Positions 36,604 to 45,452 of a stretch of 64,000 nucleotides of DNA are shown piece after piece. The notes below the pieces were generated by a model that was given only the letters and a program-made list of their open reading frames with translations, was not told the DNA's origin and did not search any database. Where the stretch lies: positions 124,001 through 188,000 of the forward strand of contig NZ_CABHWW010000007.1 of the NCBI RefSeq assembly GCF_902170305.1, in the 5' to 3' direction. Both the position numbers and the translations under genes were made by a program. Positions within the stretch are counted from its first letter, which is position 1. Each line of letters starts with the position of its first letter. This DNA is from Yersinia alsatica (GTDB lineage Bacteria > Pseudomonadota > Gammaproteobacteria > Enterobacterales > Enterobacteriaceae).

Positions 36604-38304
36604 TTGCGTTATATGGACAGAGTTAAATCTTTATCGCAGCAAAGCATCTCTTTGTTGTTGGCAGTTTATATTGGTATTTTCCTGAATATTTCTGTCTTTT
36701 ATCGTCGTTTTGACACCTTTAGCCAAGGTATTCAAGGCATAAAAGTCGTGTCAGCTATCACTGAAGTGATAGCCATTATTCTGTTTACCTTCTTTGTCAT
36801 GCGGGTTATCTCCCTTGGTGGGCGGTGGTTTTACCGCGTGGTTGCCACCCTGCTGGTATTAATTTCAGTCGCCGCCAGTTATTACATGACTTTTTTCAAT
36901 GTCGTGATTGGTTATGGCATCGTTATTTCCGTATTGACCACGGATACCGACCTTTCTAAAGAGGTCATTGGCCTCCATTTTGTCATTTGGATGGCGCTGG
37001 TCAGCGCATTGCCTCTACTGCTTATCTGGAAAAATACCCTGCACTTAACTTTGTTGGAGCAATTGCGCACGCCGGGCCAACGTATTAAACCGGTCTTATT
37101 GATGCTGATTACCGTCGCCTTGGTTTGGTTGCCTATTCGCTATCTGGATAAAGTGCAGCATGCTGATGAACAGCTAAAAACGGTAGATTTACCCAGCTAT
37201 GGTGGTGTGGTTGCTCACTCCTACTTACCTTCTAACTGGTTGGCAGCATTGGGTTTATACGTTTATACCCAGTACGATGAGCAGTATGACGCGGCAACTT
37301 TGTACAACCCCGCGGAGCATCACACTTATGTTGCACCTGCTGGTATTGATGACACTTATGTTGTGTTTATCATTGGTGAAACAACTCGCTGGGACCATAT
37401 GGGCTTGCTGGGATATCCACGAGATACCACCCCTCGTCTCAGTAAAGAAAAGAATTTAGTCGCTTTTCGTGGCACATCCTGTGACACCTCGACCAAACTT
37501 TCACTGCGCTGTATGTTTGTGCGGGAGGGCGGCACAGAAGATAACCCTCAGCGCACGCTGAAAGAGCAAAATGTGTTCGCGGTGATGAAGTCGCTGGGCT
37601 TCACCTCCGAGTTGTTCGCGATGCAGAGCGAGATGTGGTTCTACAATAATGCAAATACCGATAACTATTCATTCCGAGAATTGATCGCTTCCGAGAAGCG
37701 CAATGATGATAAGCCGGTAGATGACATGTTGCTGGTGGATGAGTTGAAAGAGTCACTGGCGCGTTATCCTGCGGGCAAGCATCTGGTGGTGCTCCACACC
37801 AAAGGCTCCCATTATCTTTATTCTCAGCGCTATCCCCGCAGCTATGCCCGCTATCAACCGGAATGTATGGGCGTAGATGATTTTTGCAGCAAACAGCAGT
37901 TGGTTAATGCTTTTGATAACAGCGTGTTATATACCGATTCATTTATCGCTAATGTGATTGACCAAATGCGAGATAAAAAAGCCTTAGTGTTCTATGCCGC
38001 CGACCATGGCGAATCTATTGACGATAACTCTCACTTCCACGGCACCCCACGAGAAATGGCACCACCGGAGCAGTTTAGAGTGCCATTGATGGTCTGGGCA
38101 TCAGATAAATTTCTGGCACAACCGGAGCACCTCACTGCTTTCGAACAGCTCCAGGCAGAGCAGCGGGTCGGCAAAACTCACCGTCAGGTTGAACTGTTTG
38201 ACTCAATTCTGGGTTGCTTAGGTTATACCTCACCGGATGGTGGAATTAATGCAGAGAATAACTGGTGCCGCGCACCTGACCGGCAGGCTCAGCCTGCAAT
38301 ATAG
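36604..38304 (+). CDS. eptB: Phosphoethanolamine transferase EptB-like
   Basis: About 566 residues. The start is uncertain: the frame opens at GTG 36589, TTG 36604 gives (M)RYMDRVKSLSQQ in line with E. coli EptB, and the first ATG is 36613. Five N-terminal helices carry DUF1705, followed by a periplasmic sulfatase-like domain. VVFIIGETTRWDHMG holds a zinc ligand, SCDTSTKLSLRCMFVR the nucleophilic threonine (~297), and FYAADHGES and HFHGTPRE further metal ligands. In E. coli EptB adds phosphoethanolamine to the outer Kdo of LPS core. GGAG lies at 36597-36600. Confidence 0.9.
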   Translation: MRYMDRVKSLSQQSISLLLAVYIGIFLNISVFYRRFDTFSQGIQGIKVVSAITEVIAIILFTFFVMRVISLGGRWFYRVVATLLVLISVAASYYMTFFNVVIGYGIVISVLTTDTDLSKEVIGLHFVIWMALVSALPLLLIWKNTLHLTLLEQLRTPGQRIKPVLLMLITVALVWLPIRYLDKVQHADEQLKTVDLPSYGGVVAHSYLPSNWLAALGLYVYTQYDEQYDAATLYNPAEHHTYVAPAGIDDTYVVFIIGETTRWDHMGLLGYPRDTTPRLSKEKNLVAFRGTSCDTSTKLSLRCMFVREGGTEDNPQRTLKEQNVFAVMKSLGFTSELFAMQSEMWFYNNANTDNYSFRELIASEKRNDDKPVDDMLLVDELKESLARYPAGKHLVVLHTKGSHYLYSQRYPRSYARYQPECMGVDDFCSKQQLVNAFDNSVLYTDSFIANVIDQMRDKKALVFYAADHGESIDDNSHFHGTPREMAPPEQFRVPLMVWASDKFLAQPEHLTAFEQLQAEQRVGKTHRQVELFDSILGCLGYTSPDGGINAENNWCRAPDRQAQPAI

Positions 38305-38416
38305 CCAATTGATGTAGGTAACATCTGATATGGCGTAAACCTTGATACCAATTCACATCGCAATTATAAGGTTGCGGTATACTTCAGCTCATATCCCTTC
38401 CCGGCTGGAGTCTGCC

Positions 38417-39007
38417 ATGACCTACCGTGTTGCCTTTATTGATGATCATGACATTGTGCGCTCCGGTTTTGCCCAGCTTCTCTCTCTGGAAGATGATATT
38501 CAGGTGGTAGGAGAATTCAGCTCGGCAAAACAGGCGCGTGCCGGATTACCGGGCTTGCAGGCGAATATCTGTATTTGTGATATTTCTATGCCTGATGAAA
38601 GTGGCTTGGATTTATTGAAAGATCTCCCGTCGGGAATGGGCGTCATTATGTTGTCGATGCATGATAGCCCGGCTTTAGTCGAAATGGCTTTAGAGCGCGG
38701 TGCGCGTGGCTTTCTCACCAAACGTTGTAAACCGGAAGATTTGGTTTCTGCCGTCCGAACCGTGGGCAGTGGAGGGGTGTATCTGATGCCCGAAATTGCA
38801 CAAAAACTCGCCCGTATTGCAGTCGATCCCTTGACCCGCCGTGAGCGTGAGGTCGCCATATTATTGGCGCAAGGTAGAGAAGTGCGCGAAATTGCCGAGT
38901 TACTTGGGCTATCCCCCAAAACCGTCCATGTCCATCGCGCTAACTTATTTGCCAAGCTCGGTGTTAATAACAATGTTGAACTGGCGAAGCAGGTGCTGAA
39001 TCTATGA
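38417..39007 (+). CDS. uhpA: Response regulator UhpA
   Basis: 196 residues from the ATG at 38417, preceded by GGAGTCTGCC; a 25-residue longer frame is rejected. Receiver domain with the phosphorylated Asp55 in [17 protein letters not shown] and the T/S-K pair in [11 protein letters not shown] and FLTKRC. The LuxR-type output domain has [39 protein letters not shown]. Activates uhpT in response to external hexose phosphate through UhpBC. The stop overlaps uhpB. Confidence 0.95.
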   Translation: MTYRVAFIDDHDIVRSGFAQLLSLEDDIQVVGEFSSAKQARAGLPGLQANICICDISMPDESGLDLLKDLPSGMGVIMLSMHDSPALVEMALERGARGFLTKRCKPEDLVSAVRTVGSGGVYLMPEIAQKLARIAVDPLTRREREVAILLAQGREVREIAELLGLSPKTVHVHRANLFAKLGVNNNVELAKQVLNL

Positions 39008-40515
39008 TGCAGCGGTTGGTCATGGTGTTGGCACTGTTCTTTATCTATACCACTGCAGCTTTTTGTTTATGGTCAGTCGGCACCCAGCTTGTTGACCGCC
39101 CTTTACAGGCATTGCTGTTGTTCCCCTTTGGCTTGCGTATTGGGATTTTATTGCAAAGCCCGCGTCAGTACTGGCCGGGAATTCTGCTCGGGGATGCCTT
39201 GCTATGGTGGTTGCTGACTGACCAGTTTGGCTATGTAGATCTGCTGTGGTGCGCTATTCCACTGCTATTGGCGACGACGTTGCTGGCCTTTTTTGCCTCC
39301 CCTTGGTTATTACGCCATCAGAAAAATCAGAACGAATGGCAATGGCCCTTAATGCAAGGTGCAGTGATTGTTGGGGCGGTATTGATACAGGCTTTGGGAT
39401 GGCAAATTGCCAGTGGTCAAGGGGCAATGGCCTTATTACTGGGGTTAGTCGGTGGCTTCACCATTGCGCCGACGTGCTTGTTATTGTGGCACTATCTGGC
39501 ACGCCAGATTTGGCTACCTTTAGAGCCGGGGCTGATTCATAAGCCTATTAATCTGCGTTTGCACCATATCATGTGGTATCTGTTGCTCTTTGCCTTGAGT
39601 ATCTGGCTACAGAATCAAGTCACTGAATCAGATTTATACCTGTTTGCCCCATTCTGTTTGGCGATACCTATTGTTTTCATGGCTTATCGTTATGGTTGGC
39701 AGGGGGCATCTGTCGCAACATTACTGAATGGCGTGGTGTTATTAATCAATACTCCTTTGCAATTAGATTCTCACCGCGACCTGCTGTTATCACTGCTGGC
39801 ACAAAGCCTGACGGGGTTATTACTGGGAGCGGGAATTCAGCGGCAGCGGGAGCTGAACCAGCAATTGCAAATACGGCTGAATGAAAATCGCGAGCTAGCC
39901 AAAGCATTGGTGGTAGCAGAGGAACACGCCCGGTGTGATGTGGCGCGTGAACTGCATGATGAGGTCGGGCAGACGGTGACGGTTATCCGCACTCAGGCCA
40001 GTGTTATTAAGCGCTTAACTACACAGCAGCCGGTGCTGACCAGCGCCGAAATGATCGAAACACAGGCATTGCGGGTCTATGACGGTGTCCATGATGTATT
40101 AGCTAAATTATGGCCAGCGGCATTAAATAACTTACCGCTGTCGGCGGCCATTGCGGCACTAATGCGTGAGCTTATTCCGCAAGATCAATCTGTTGTCGGT
40201 GTGCTGCACTGGCAGCTTGATGATAATCCTATCGATGAAACACTCAAAATTACGCTATACCGGATTTGTCAGGAAGGGGTGACCAATGCCTATCGGCATG
40301 GTGCCGCCAGCCGGATTGAGATTAATGCGAGGCAGGATAGCCAGCAGATATATCTGACGATTCGGGATAATGGAAAAGGTATAGATTTGGCTACACTAAC
40401 GCCGGGTTATGGGCTACGTGGCATGCAATCGCGGGTGAGCGCGCTGGGGGGAAGTTTTAACTTGAGTGTGGATCAGGGCACTTGTTTAAATGTGATCCTA
40501 CCCACAGTTTCCTAA
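39004..40515 (+). CDS. uhpB: Sensor histidine kinase UhpB
   Basis: 503 residues. The N-terminal ~280 residues form an eight-helix MASE1-type membrane domain. The HisKA_3 motif [23 protein letters not shown] carries His318. The HATPase domain has [28 protein letters not shown] and [16 protein letters not shown]. It phosphorylates UhpA when UhpC senses glucose 6-phosphate. Overlaps uhpA by 4 bp. Confidence 0.95.
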   Translation: MMQRLVMVLALFFIYTTAAFCLWSVGTQLVDRPLQALLLFPFGLRIGILLQSPRQYWPGILLGDALLWWLLTDQFGYVDLLWCAIPLLLATTLLAFFASPWLLRHQKNQNEWQWPLMQGAVIVGAVLIQALGWQIASGQGAMALLLGLVGGFTIAPTCLLLWHYLARQIWLPLEPGLIHKPINLRLHHIMWYLLLFALSIWLQNQVTESDLYLFAPFCLAIPIVFMAYRYGWQGASVATLLNGVVLLINTPLQLDSHRDLLLSLLAQSLTGLLLGAGIQRQRELNQQLQIRLNENRELAKALVVAEEHARCDVARELHDEVGQTVTVIRTQASVIKRLTTQQPVLTSAEMIETQALRVYDGVHDVLAKLWPAALNNLPLSAAIAALMRELIPQDQSVVGVLHWQLDDNPIDETLKITLYRICQEGVTNAYRHGAASRIEINARQDSQQIYLTIRDNGKGIDLATLTPGYGLRGMQSRVSALGGSFNLSVDQGTCLNVILPTVS

Positions 40516-40627
40516 CCCATTGATGGAAACTAAGAAATATTCTCGTATGCAGCGGGAATTTCCCTAATTAGTTTCGCGCGCGTGCGCAGCATGATGACTG
40601 CACTTGTAAAATATTCTGAGGTTCAAC

Positions 40628-41965
40628 ATGTGGTCTTTCCTCAAAAGTCGCGATAGCGAAGTGGTGGTAACGAATCAAGAGCAGATTGATTCGTCCTATA
40701 AATATTGGCGCATTCAATTAATGTGGACGATGTATATCGGCTACGCGGCTTTTTATTTCACTCGCAAAAGCTTTAACTTCATTATGCCAGCCATGCTCAG
40801 CGACTTGGGCCTGACGATGTCAGATGTTGGGATTTTAGGTACATTGTTTTATATCACTTATGGGTGTTCAAAATTTATTTCGGGGATGATTAGCGACCGC
40901 TCAAATCCCCGTTATTTTATGGGCATTGGCCTGGTCATGACCGGGGTTATCAATATCCTGTTTGGTATGAGTTCCTCACTGTTAGTGTTCGGTAGCTTGT
41001 GGATTATCAATGCTTTCTTTCAGGGCTGGGGCTGGCCGCCATGTTCCAAAATACTCACCAGTTGGTATTCTCGCTCAGAACGCGGTAGCTGGTGGGCGAT
41101 CTGGAATACGTCGCATAATTTTGGTGGCGCATTGATTCCATTGTTAGTTGGTTTTATTTCTCTGCACTTTAGCTGGCGTTACGGCATGATTATCCCCGGT
41201 ATTATTGGTGTGGTCATTGGTTTGCTGATGTGTTGGCGTCTGCGAGACAAGCCCAGCACCATGGGGCTGCCAAGTGTGGGTAAGTGGCGCAATGATGCCA
41301 TGGAACTGGTGCAGGAGTCTGAAGGTCAGGGGCTATCGAACAAAGAGATTGTGAAGCGCTATGTGTTAACCAATAAATATATCTGGTTGCTGGCAGTGTC
41401 CTATGTGCTGGTTTATATCGTTCGCACGGCAATTAATGACTGGGGCAATCTCTATCTGACTCAAGAGAAAGGCTATTCATTAATGACCGCTAACTCTGCC
41501 ATTTCATTATTTGAAGTGGGTGGGTTTATCGGCTCTCTGGTCGCGGGTTGGGGGTCAGATAAATGGTTCCGTGGTAATCGTGGCCCAATGAATCTGATAT
41601 TCGCCATCGGTATTTTCCTTTCTGTCGCATCACTGTGGGTGATGCCCGGTATCAGCTATGTGTTGCAGGCGGGATGTTTCTTTGCCATTGGGTTCTTTAT
41701 TTTTGGCCCTCAGATGCTGATTGGTATGGCTGCCGCAGAATGTTCGCATAAGGATGCAGCTGGGGCTGCGACGGGCTTTGTTGGGTTATTTGCTTACTTG
41801 GGTGCCGCGCTTTCGGGTTATCCGATTGCCCGTGTGATGGAGGTTTGGCACTGGAATGGTTTCTTTGTGGTGATTTCAGTTGCTGCTTGTTTATCTGCCT
41901 TCTTCTTACTGCCATTCCTGCGGGCGCAATCACCTCAACTAAAAACCGCCGAAGCTCAGGTATAG
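40628..41965 (+). CDS. uhpC: Hexose phosphate sensor/transporter-like protein UhpC
   Basis: 445 residues, MFS organophosphate:Pi antiporter family with 12 helices, closely similar to E. coli UhpC. YWRIQLMWTMYIGYAAFYFTRKSFNF, ISGMISDRSNPRYFMGIGL, NAFFQGWGWPPCSKILTSWYSRSERGSWWAIWNTSHNFGG and MLIGMAAAECSHKDAAGAATGF are all present. It acts as a receptor that activates UhpB rather than as the main transporter. 112 bp after uhpB. uhpT, which follows uhpC in E. coli, is absent here. Confidence 0.93.
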   Translation: MWSFLKSRDSEVVVTNQEQIDSSYKYWRIQLMWTMYIGYAAFYFTRKSFNFIMPAMLSDLGLTMSDVGILGTLFYITYGCSKFISGMISDRSNPRYFMGIGLVMTGVINILFGMSSSLLVFGSLWIINAFFQGWGWPPCSKILTSWYSRSERGSWWAIWNTSHNFGGALIPLLVGFISLHFSWRYGMIIPGIIGVVIGLLMCWRLRDKPSTMGLPSVGKWRNDAMELVQESEGQGLSNKEIVKRYVLTNKYIWLLAVSYVLVYIVRTAINDWGNLYLTQEKGYSLMTANSAISLFEVGGFIGSLVAGWGSDKWFRGNRGPMNLIFAIGIFLSVASLWVMPGISYVLQAGCFFAIGFFIFGPQMLIGMAAAECSHKDAAGAATGFVGLFAYLGAALSGYPIARVMEVWHWNGFFVVISVAACLSAFFLLPFLRAQSPQLKTAEAQV

Positions 41966-41998
41966 CCTGAGTGATTCAGTTTTAACCGCGGGTGATGC

Positions 41999-42030
41999 TT
42001 TTAACAACAGTCGCCAGCGGGTTGTTAAAA
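41999..42030 (+). terminator. Hairpin after uhpC
   Basis: TTTTAACAAC and GTTGTTAAAA make a 10-bp stem with a 12-nt loop between uhpC and tRNA-Pro. A smaller CTCAGG/CCTGAG hairpin overlaps the uhpC stop. The T-run is poor. Confidence 0.45.
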
Positions 42031-42075
42031 AGTGATTGACGGCCCAAATGTGTAGCAGTAAGATGCGGCCCAATT

Positions 42076-42152
42076 CGGCGAGTAGCGCAGCTTGGTAGCG
42101 CAACTGGTTTGGGACCAGTGGGTCGGAGGTTCGAATCCTCTCTCGCCGACCA
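42076..42152 (+). tRNA. tRNA-Pro (anticodon TGG)
   Basis: 77 nt with encoded CCA. Acceptor stem CGGCGAG/CTCGCCG, anticodon arm CTGGTTTGGGACCAG with TGG, T-arm GGAGGTTCGAATCCTC. As far as I recall it is the same as E. coli proM. It reads CCN, chiefly CCA/CCG. The accessory two-partner secretion locus begins 310 bp downstream, so this tRNA is a possible integration point. Confidence 0.98.
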
Positions 42153-42160
42153 AATTTAAG

Positions 42161-42190
42161 AACCCTGACGGAAACGTCAGGGTTTTTTTG
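42161..42190 (+). terminator. Terminator of tRNA-Pro
   Basis: AACCCTGACG, GAAA loop, CGTCAGGGTT followed by TTTTTG: a stable 10-bp stem with tetraloop and U-run, 8 bp after the tRNA. Confidence 0.9.
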
Positions 42191-42461
42191 TGTTTTTTTC
42201 TTAATTAACTCAGATAGCGTTTAATCTAACCTCATTTTTTCTCAATCCTCACTGCTATAAACCCTCTTTGTTTTCACAATGATCTCTTTTTATCTTATAT
42301 ATATTACTAATTTTAAAACCTATATTTATCATTCTTATAATATATTTTATATACTTTGCTGTATTGACTTTGTTTTATAAAAAACCGCTAATTAATCGTC
42401 GTTTTTAATCGACAATATAAACAATATTATAAGCGAACCAATTAATATATAAGGTGATTAT
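42191..42461. other. AT-rich leader of the two-partner secretion locus
   Basis: 271 bp of very AT-rich sequence with no gene. It contains several TATAAT/TATATA-like stretches and a good Shine-Dalgarno (AAGGTGATT) before the first tpsA-like gene. Such composition fits H-NS-silenced foreign DNA; no specific operator could be assigned. Confidence 0.4.
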
Positions 42462-43460
42462 ATGAATTCAATTCATGAAAACAATAAAATAAAGCTATCA
42501 GTCTTGCCTCTTTCTATATCCCTTTCACTTTGTGGTATTTCTGCTTCTGTATCAGCTGGTGTTATTGCCGATAAAGAAGCACCAAGTCATCAACAAGCTG
42601 ATATAAAAAATACGACCGTTCACTTTGATTGTCGTACGCCTGGCGGTTGTGGAAGTACAACAGTTGTTAATATTCAATTACCAGATGACAATGGTTTATC
42701 ACATAATAAATATACTAAATTTAATACCCATGGTTTTTTTGACGAAATCATTCTGAATAATAAATTGTCTAGTGAAGAAAATGGCAATCCACATTTAAAA
42801 GGAGTTCCTGCTAAAGTTATTTTAAATGAGGTAAATTCTTATAAAAAAAGTCAATTAAATGGAATAGTGAGTATTGCCGGACAGGATGCTCATGTAATTA
42901 TTGCTAATCCAGCGGGTATTGATTGTAATGGGTGTTTAAGTACCAGCATAACTAATGCGACTTTAACCACGGGTAACCCATTATTTAATAATGGAAAGCT
43001 TGAAGGTTTCAACGTTATGAGCGGTGGTATCAATATTCATGGATTTAGTAAAAGAGATGCTCCTCTATATTTAAAAATGTACTCCTATGATCTAAAAGCA
43101 AGTGGTAACTTTTATGCCGATGGGATTGATATACTGGCCGGCGGCCATCAAATAAAAGTAGACTCAGATGGGAATCCGAGTGGGTTTAAGAAAATATCTG
43201 AACGTTTGGATAATGCGAATAAATACACAGCTATTGATATTAGTGATGTTGGGGGAATGTATGCTAAGAGGATACGTATTATTTCTGATGCTAATGTGAT
43301 AAAGAATCCGAATATGAAAGTGGCAAATGGTCAGCTATATATCGGTGCTAAAGGTGATATCTATAATTCTGGTGAAAAGATGACAATAAAAGATAAAGAT
43401 ATACATCGTAGTGGTTATGACACTGTGTATGTTGAGAATATAAAGGTTAAATATAATTAA
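42462..43460 (+). CDS. Short TpsA-like exoprotein (TPS/haemagglutination activity domain only)
   Basis: 332 residues. Signal peptide to about residue 32 (LPLSISLSLCGISASVSA). The rest is essentially one TPS secretion domain: VIADKEAPSHQQ, VVNIQLPDDNGLSHNKYTKFN (NGLSHN at 77), AKVILNEVNSY, and NPAGIDCNGC at ~149 with the CxxC seen in haemolysin-type TpsA. Only ~120 residues follow, with no long beta-helix repeats or toxin tip; usual TpsA proteins exceed 1000 residues. Two extra cysteines lie in FDCRTPGGCG. Followed by tpsB. Codon use is strongly AT-rich. A complete small gene rather than an obvious truncation, since it ends cleanly and has a full signal peptide. Confidence 0.8.
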   Translation: MNSIHENNKIKLSVLPLSISLSLCGISASVSAGVIADKEAPSHQQADIKNTTVHFDCRTPGGCGSTTVVNIQLPDDNGLSHNKYTKFNTHGFFDEIILNNKLSSEENGNPHLKGVPAKVILNEVNSYKKSQLNGIVSIAGQDAHVIIANPAGIDCNGCLSTSITNATLTTGNPLFNNGKLEGFNVMSGGINIHGFSKRDAPLYLKMYSYDLKASGNFYADGIDILAGGHQIKVDSDGNPSGFKKISERLDNANKYTAIDISDVGGMYAKRIRIISDANVIKNPNMKVANGQLYIGAKGDIYNSGEKMTIKDKDIHRSGYDTVYVENIKVKYN

Positions 43461-43602
43461 GACGATGTTATATAAATTAGCGGGAATTAAGTTCTAATAG
43501 AAAGAAATTTATAGTAAATAAGCCGTAATTATTTTAATAAAAACAGTTGGCTATATCTGTGGCTAACTGTTTTCAAAATTTAATTGAAATGGAGTTTATG
43601 GC

Positions 43603-45315
43603 ATGAAGCTGCTAGCAGTAAGTGAGGGTGTTTCACGTGGCTATAATAAAAAATGGATAACAGCAATCTTATTGTCTTTACGGACTTTTATATTTTTTTT
43701 CCCCTTAATCACTTATGCCGATGTCAATTCAACTCAAGCAGTTATTTTAGAACAACAGCAGCGAGAGTTAAAAAATAGCCTCACGCCGCCATTATCACAT
43801 ACTCAAATGAAGAGTGAATCAGCGACACTGGACGGTGTTATCTCTTCAGATGAAATATCCTGTTTGGTTATTGACCGCGTCGAGCTGCTTAATATGAGTG
43901 CCTTTCCCAATGCAGCCCGGTTAGCGCAATGGGCAAAACAAGCTCAGGGACACTGCTTAGGTGAGAAAGGGCTATCAGCATTGCAGAATAATCTTCAGTG
44001 GCAACTGGTGGATGACGGCTATATCACTTCACAGGTAACTTTCACGGAAGACAGCTATGCCGATGGGGTACTGTCTCTGACTTTAATTCCTGGTCGAGTG
44101 AATGGCATTGAGCATCATGAAAATAGTGATAGTTATGCACAGCTCAATACATTATTCCCGAGCAAGGCCGGTGGCTTGGCAAATTTGCGCGATATTGAAC
44201 AAGGGCTGGAGAATCTGCAGCGCCTGCCGTCGGTAGATGCCACTATGGAAATTCAATTAAATCAGGAGGATTTAACTAGCCAGATTGTGGTGAATCGGCA
44301 ACAGTCCCGTTTCTGGCGTATCAATACTTTTCTTGATAATGCGGGCTATGATGCCGTCGGTCGTTATCGTGCTGGAGCGACGTTATTTCTGGATAATCCC
44401 TTATCGTTAAGTGACTTGGTTTATCTGTCTGCTAGCCGGGAGTTGGACAATCATCATGATAAGGGGAGTGGTTACCTTTCGCTACATTACTCCGTCCCCT
44501 TTGGGAATTGGTTGTGGAGTATTACGGGTAGTCAGGGGACTTACTATCAAACATTACTGATAGCCGATACTGCCTTTGAATATCGTACATACTGGCAATC
44601 CCTGGATATACAAATTCAACGGCTGTTAATGCGAGGCCATAACTATAAAACGGTGGGCTACACTGGCGCATTAATTCGTAAATCCAATCGTTTTTTTGCT
44701 GATATTGAACTGGAAATTCAGCGACAGGATACTGTCGATTGGCAACTCGGTTTTCGACATCTTCACTATACCCACTGGGCCACGATAACTGGGGGGATTA
44801 ATTATCAGCAAGGCACTCAATGGTTTGGCTCCGGCTCTTCGGCAGGCACAACCGCATTCCAGGCAACTAGGCTGGTTAATGTCACCGCGGCGCTGGACAT
44901 CCCTTTTATGCTGGGTGAACAGCGATTTCATTTTCAACCTGAATTTAGCCATCAATACTCACGGTCCAATCTTAAGATGCAGGACCAATTCTCTATTGGA
45001 GGGCGTAATTCAGTACGCGGCTTCTCGACCGGCAATGTGCTAACCGGTTCTCAAGGGTGGTTTTTGAAAAATGACCTTGTATGGGTAAATCAACATATTG
45101 GTAGCCAGCTCTATATGGGGATGGATTATGGTCAAGTGAGTGAAAAAGGGGAGCAATTCTTACTTGGTGACACTTTAGTTGGTGCTGTTGCAGGTATTCG
45201 CGGTGGCTATCATCGATTTGGTTATGATTTGAATGTTGGCATTCCGCTCTATAAACCGGCTAATTTTCAAACTGATGCCTTAGTTTTGGGTTTTATGATT
45301 AATTGGCAATACTAG
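43603..45315 (+). CDS. TpsB outer-membrane transporter (ShlB/FhaC family)
   Basis: 570 residues. Signal region to about residue 40 (ITAILLSLRTFIFFFPLITYA). A helix-like QQQRELKN segment, then a POTRA_2 domain (CLVIDRVELLNMSAF to LIPGRVNGIEH, ~85-170) and a ShlB-type beta-barrel. The essential loop-6 VRGF motif is at 471-474 in SIGGRNSVRGFSTGNVL. The C-terminus ends in aromatic residues (GFMINWQY), as in outer-membrane barrels. It exports TpsA partners from periplasm to surface. It lies between two tpsA-like genes, 142 bp after the first and 137 bp before the second. Confidence 0.92.
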   Translation: MKLLAVSEGVSRGYNKKWITAILLSLRTFIFFFPLITYADVNSTQAVILEQQQRELKNSLTPPLSHTQMKSESATLDGVISSDEISCLVIDRVELLNMSAFPNAARLAQWAKQAQGHCLGEKGLSALQNNLQWQLVDDGYITSQVTFTEDSYADGVLSLTLIPGRVNGIEHHENSDSYAQLNTLFPSKAGGLANLRDIEQGLENLQRLPSVDATMEIQLNQEDLTSQIVVNRQQSRFWRINTFLDNAGYDAVGRYRAGATLFLDNPLSLSDLVYLSASRELDNHHDKGSGYLSLHYSVPFGNWLWSITGSQGTYYQTLLIADTAFEYRTYWQSLDIQIQRLLMRGHNYKTVGYTGALIRKSNRFFADIELEIQRQDTVDWQLGFRHLHYTHWATITGGINYQQGTQWFGSGSSAGTTAFQATRLVNVTAALDIPFMLGEQRFHFQPEFSHQYSRSNLKMQDQFSIGGRNSVRGFSTGNVLTGSQGWFLKNDLVWVNQHIGSQLYMGMDYGQVSEKGEQFLLGDTLVGAVAGIRGGYHRFGYDLNVGIPLYKPANFQTDALVLGFMINWQY

Positions 45316-45452
45316 CTAATGATCCTTATATAAGTAGGGCATATCATAATTAATATATATACTTTGTATTTTTAAGCTTGTGGTCATTGGCTGATTATTT
45401 GAGTATGTAACTCACTACAATTATATTTTTATAAAAGCAGTGAGGTAAAATA

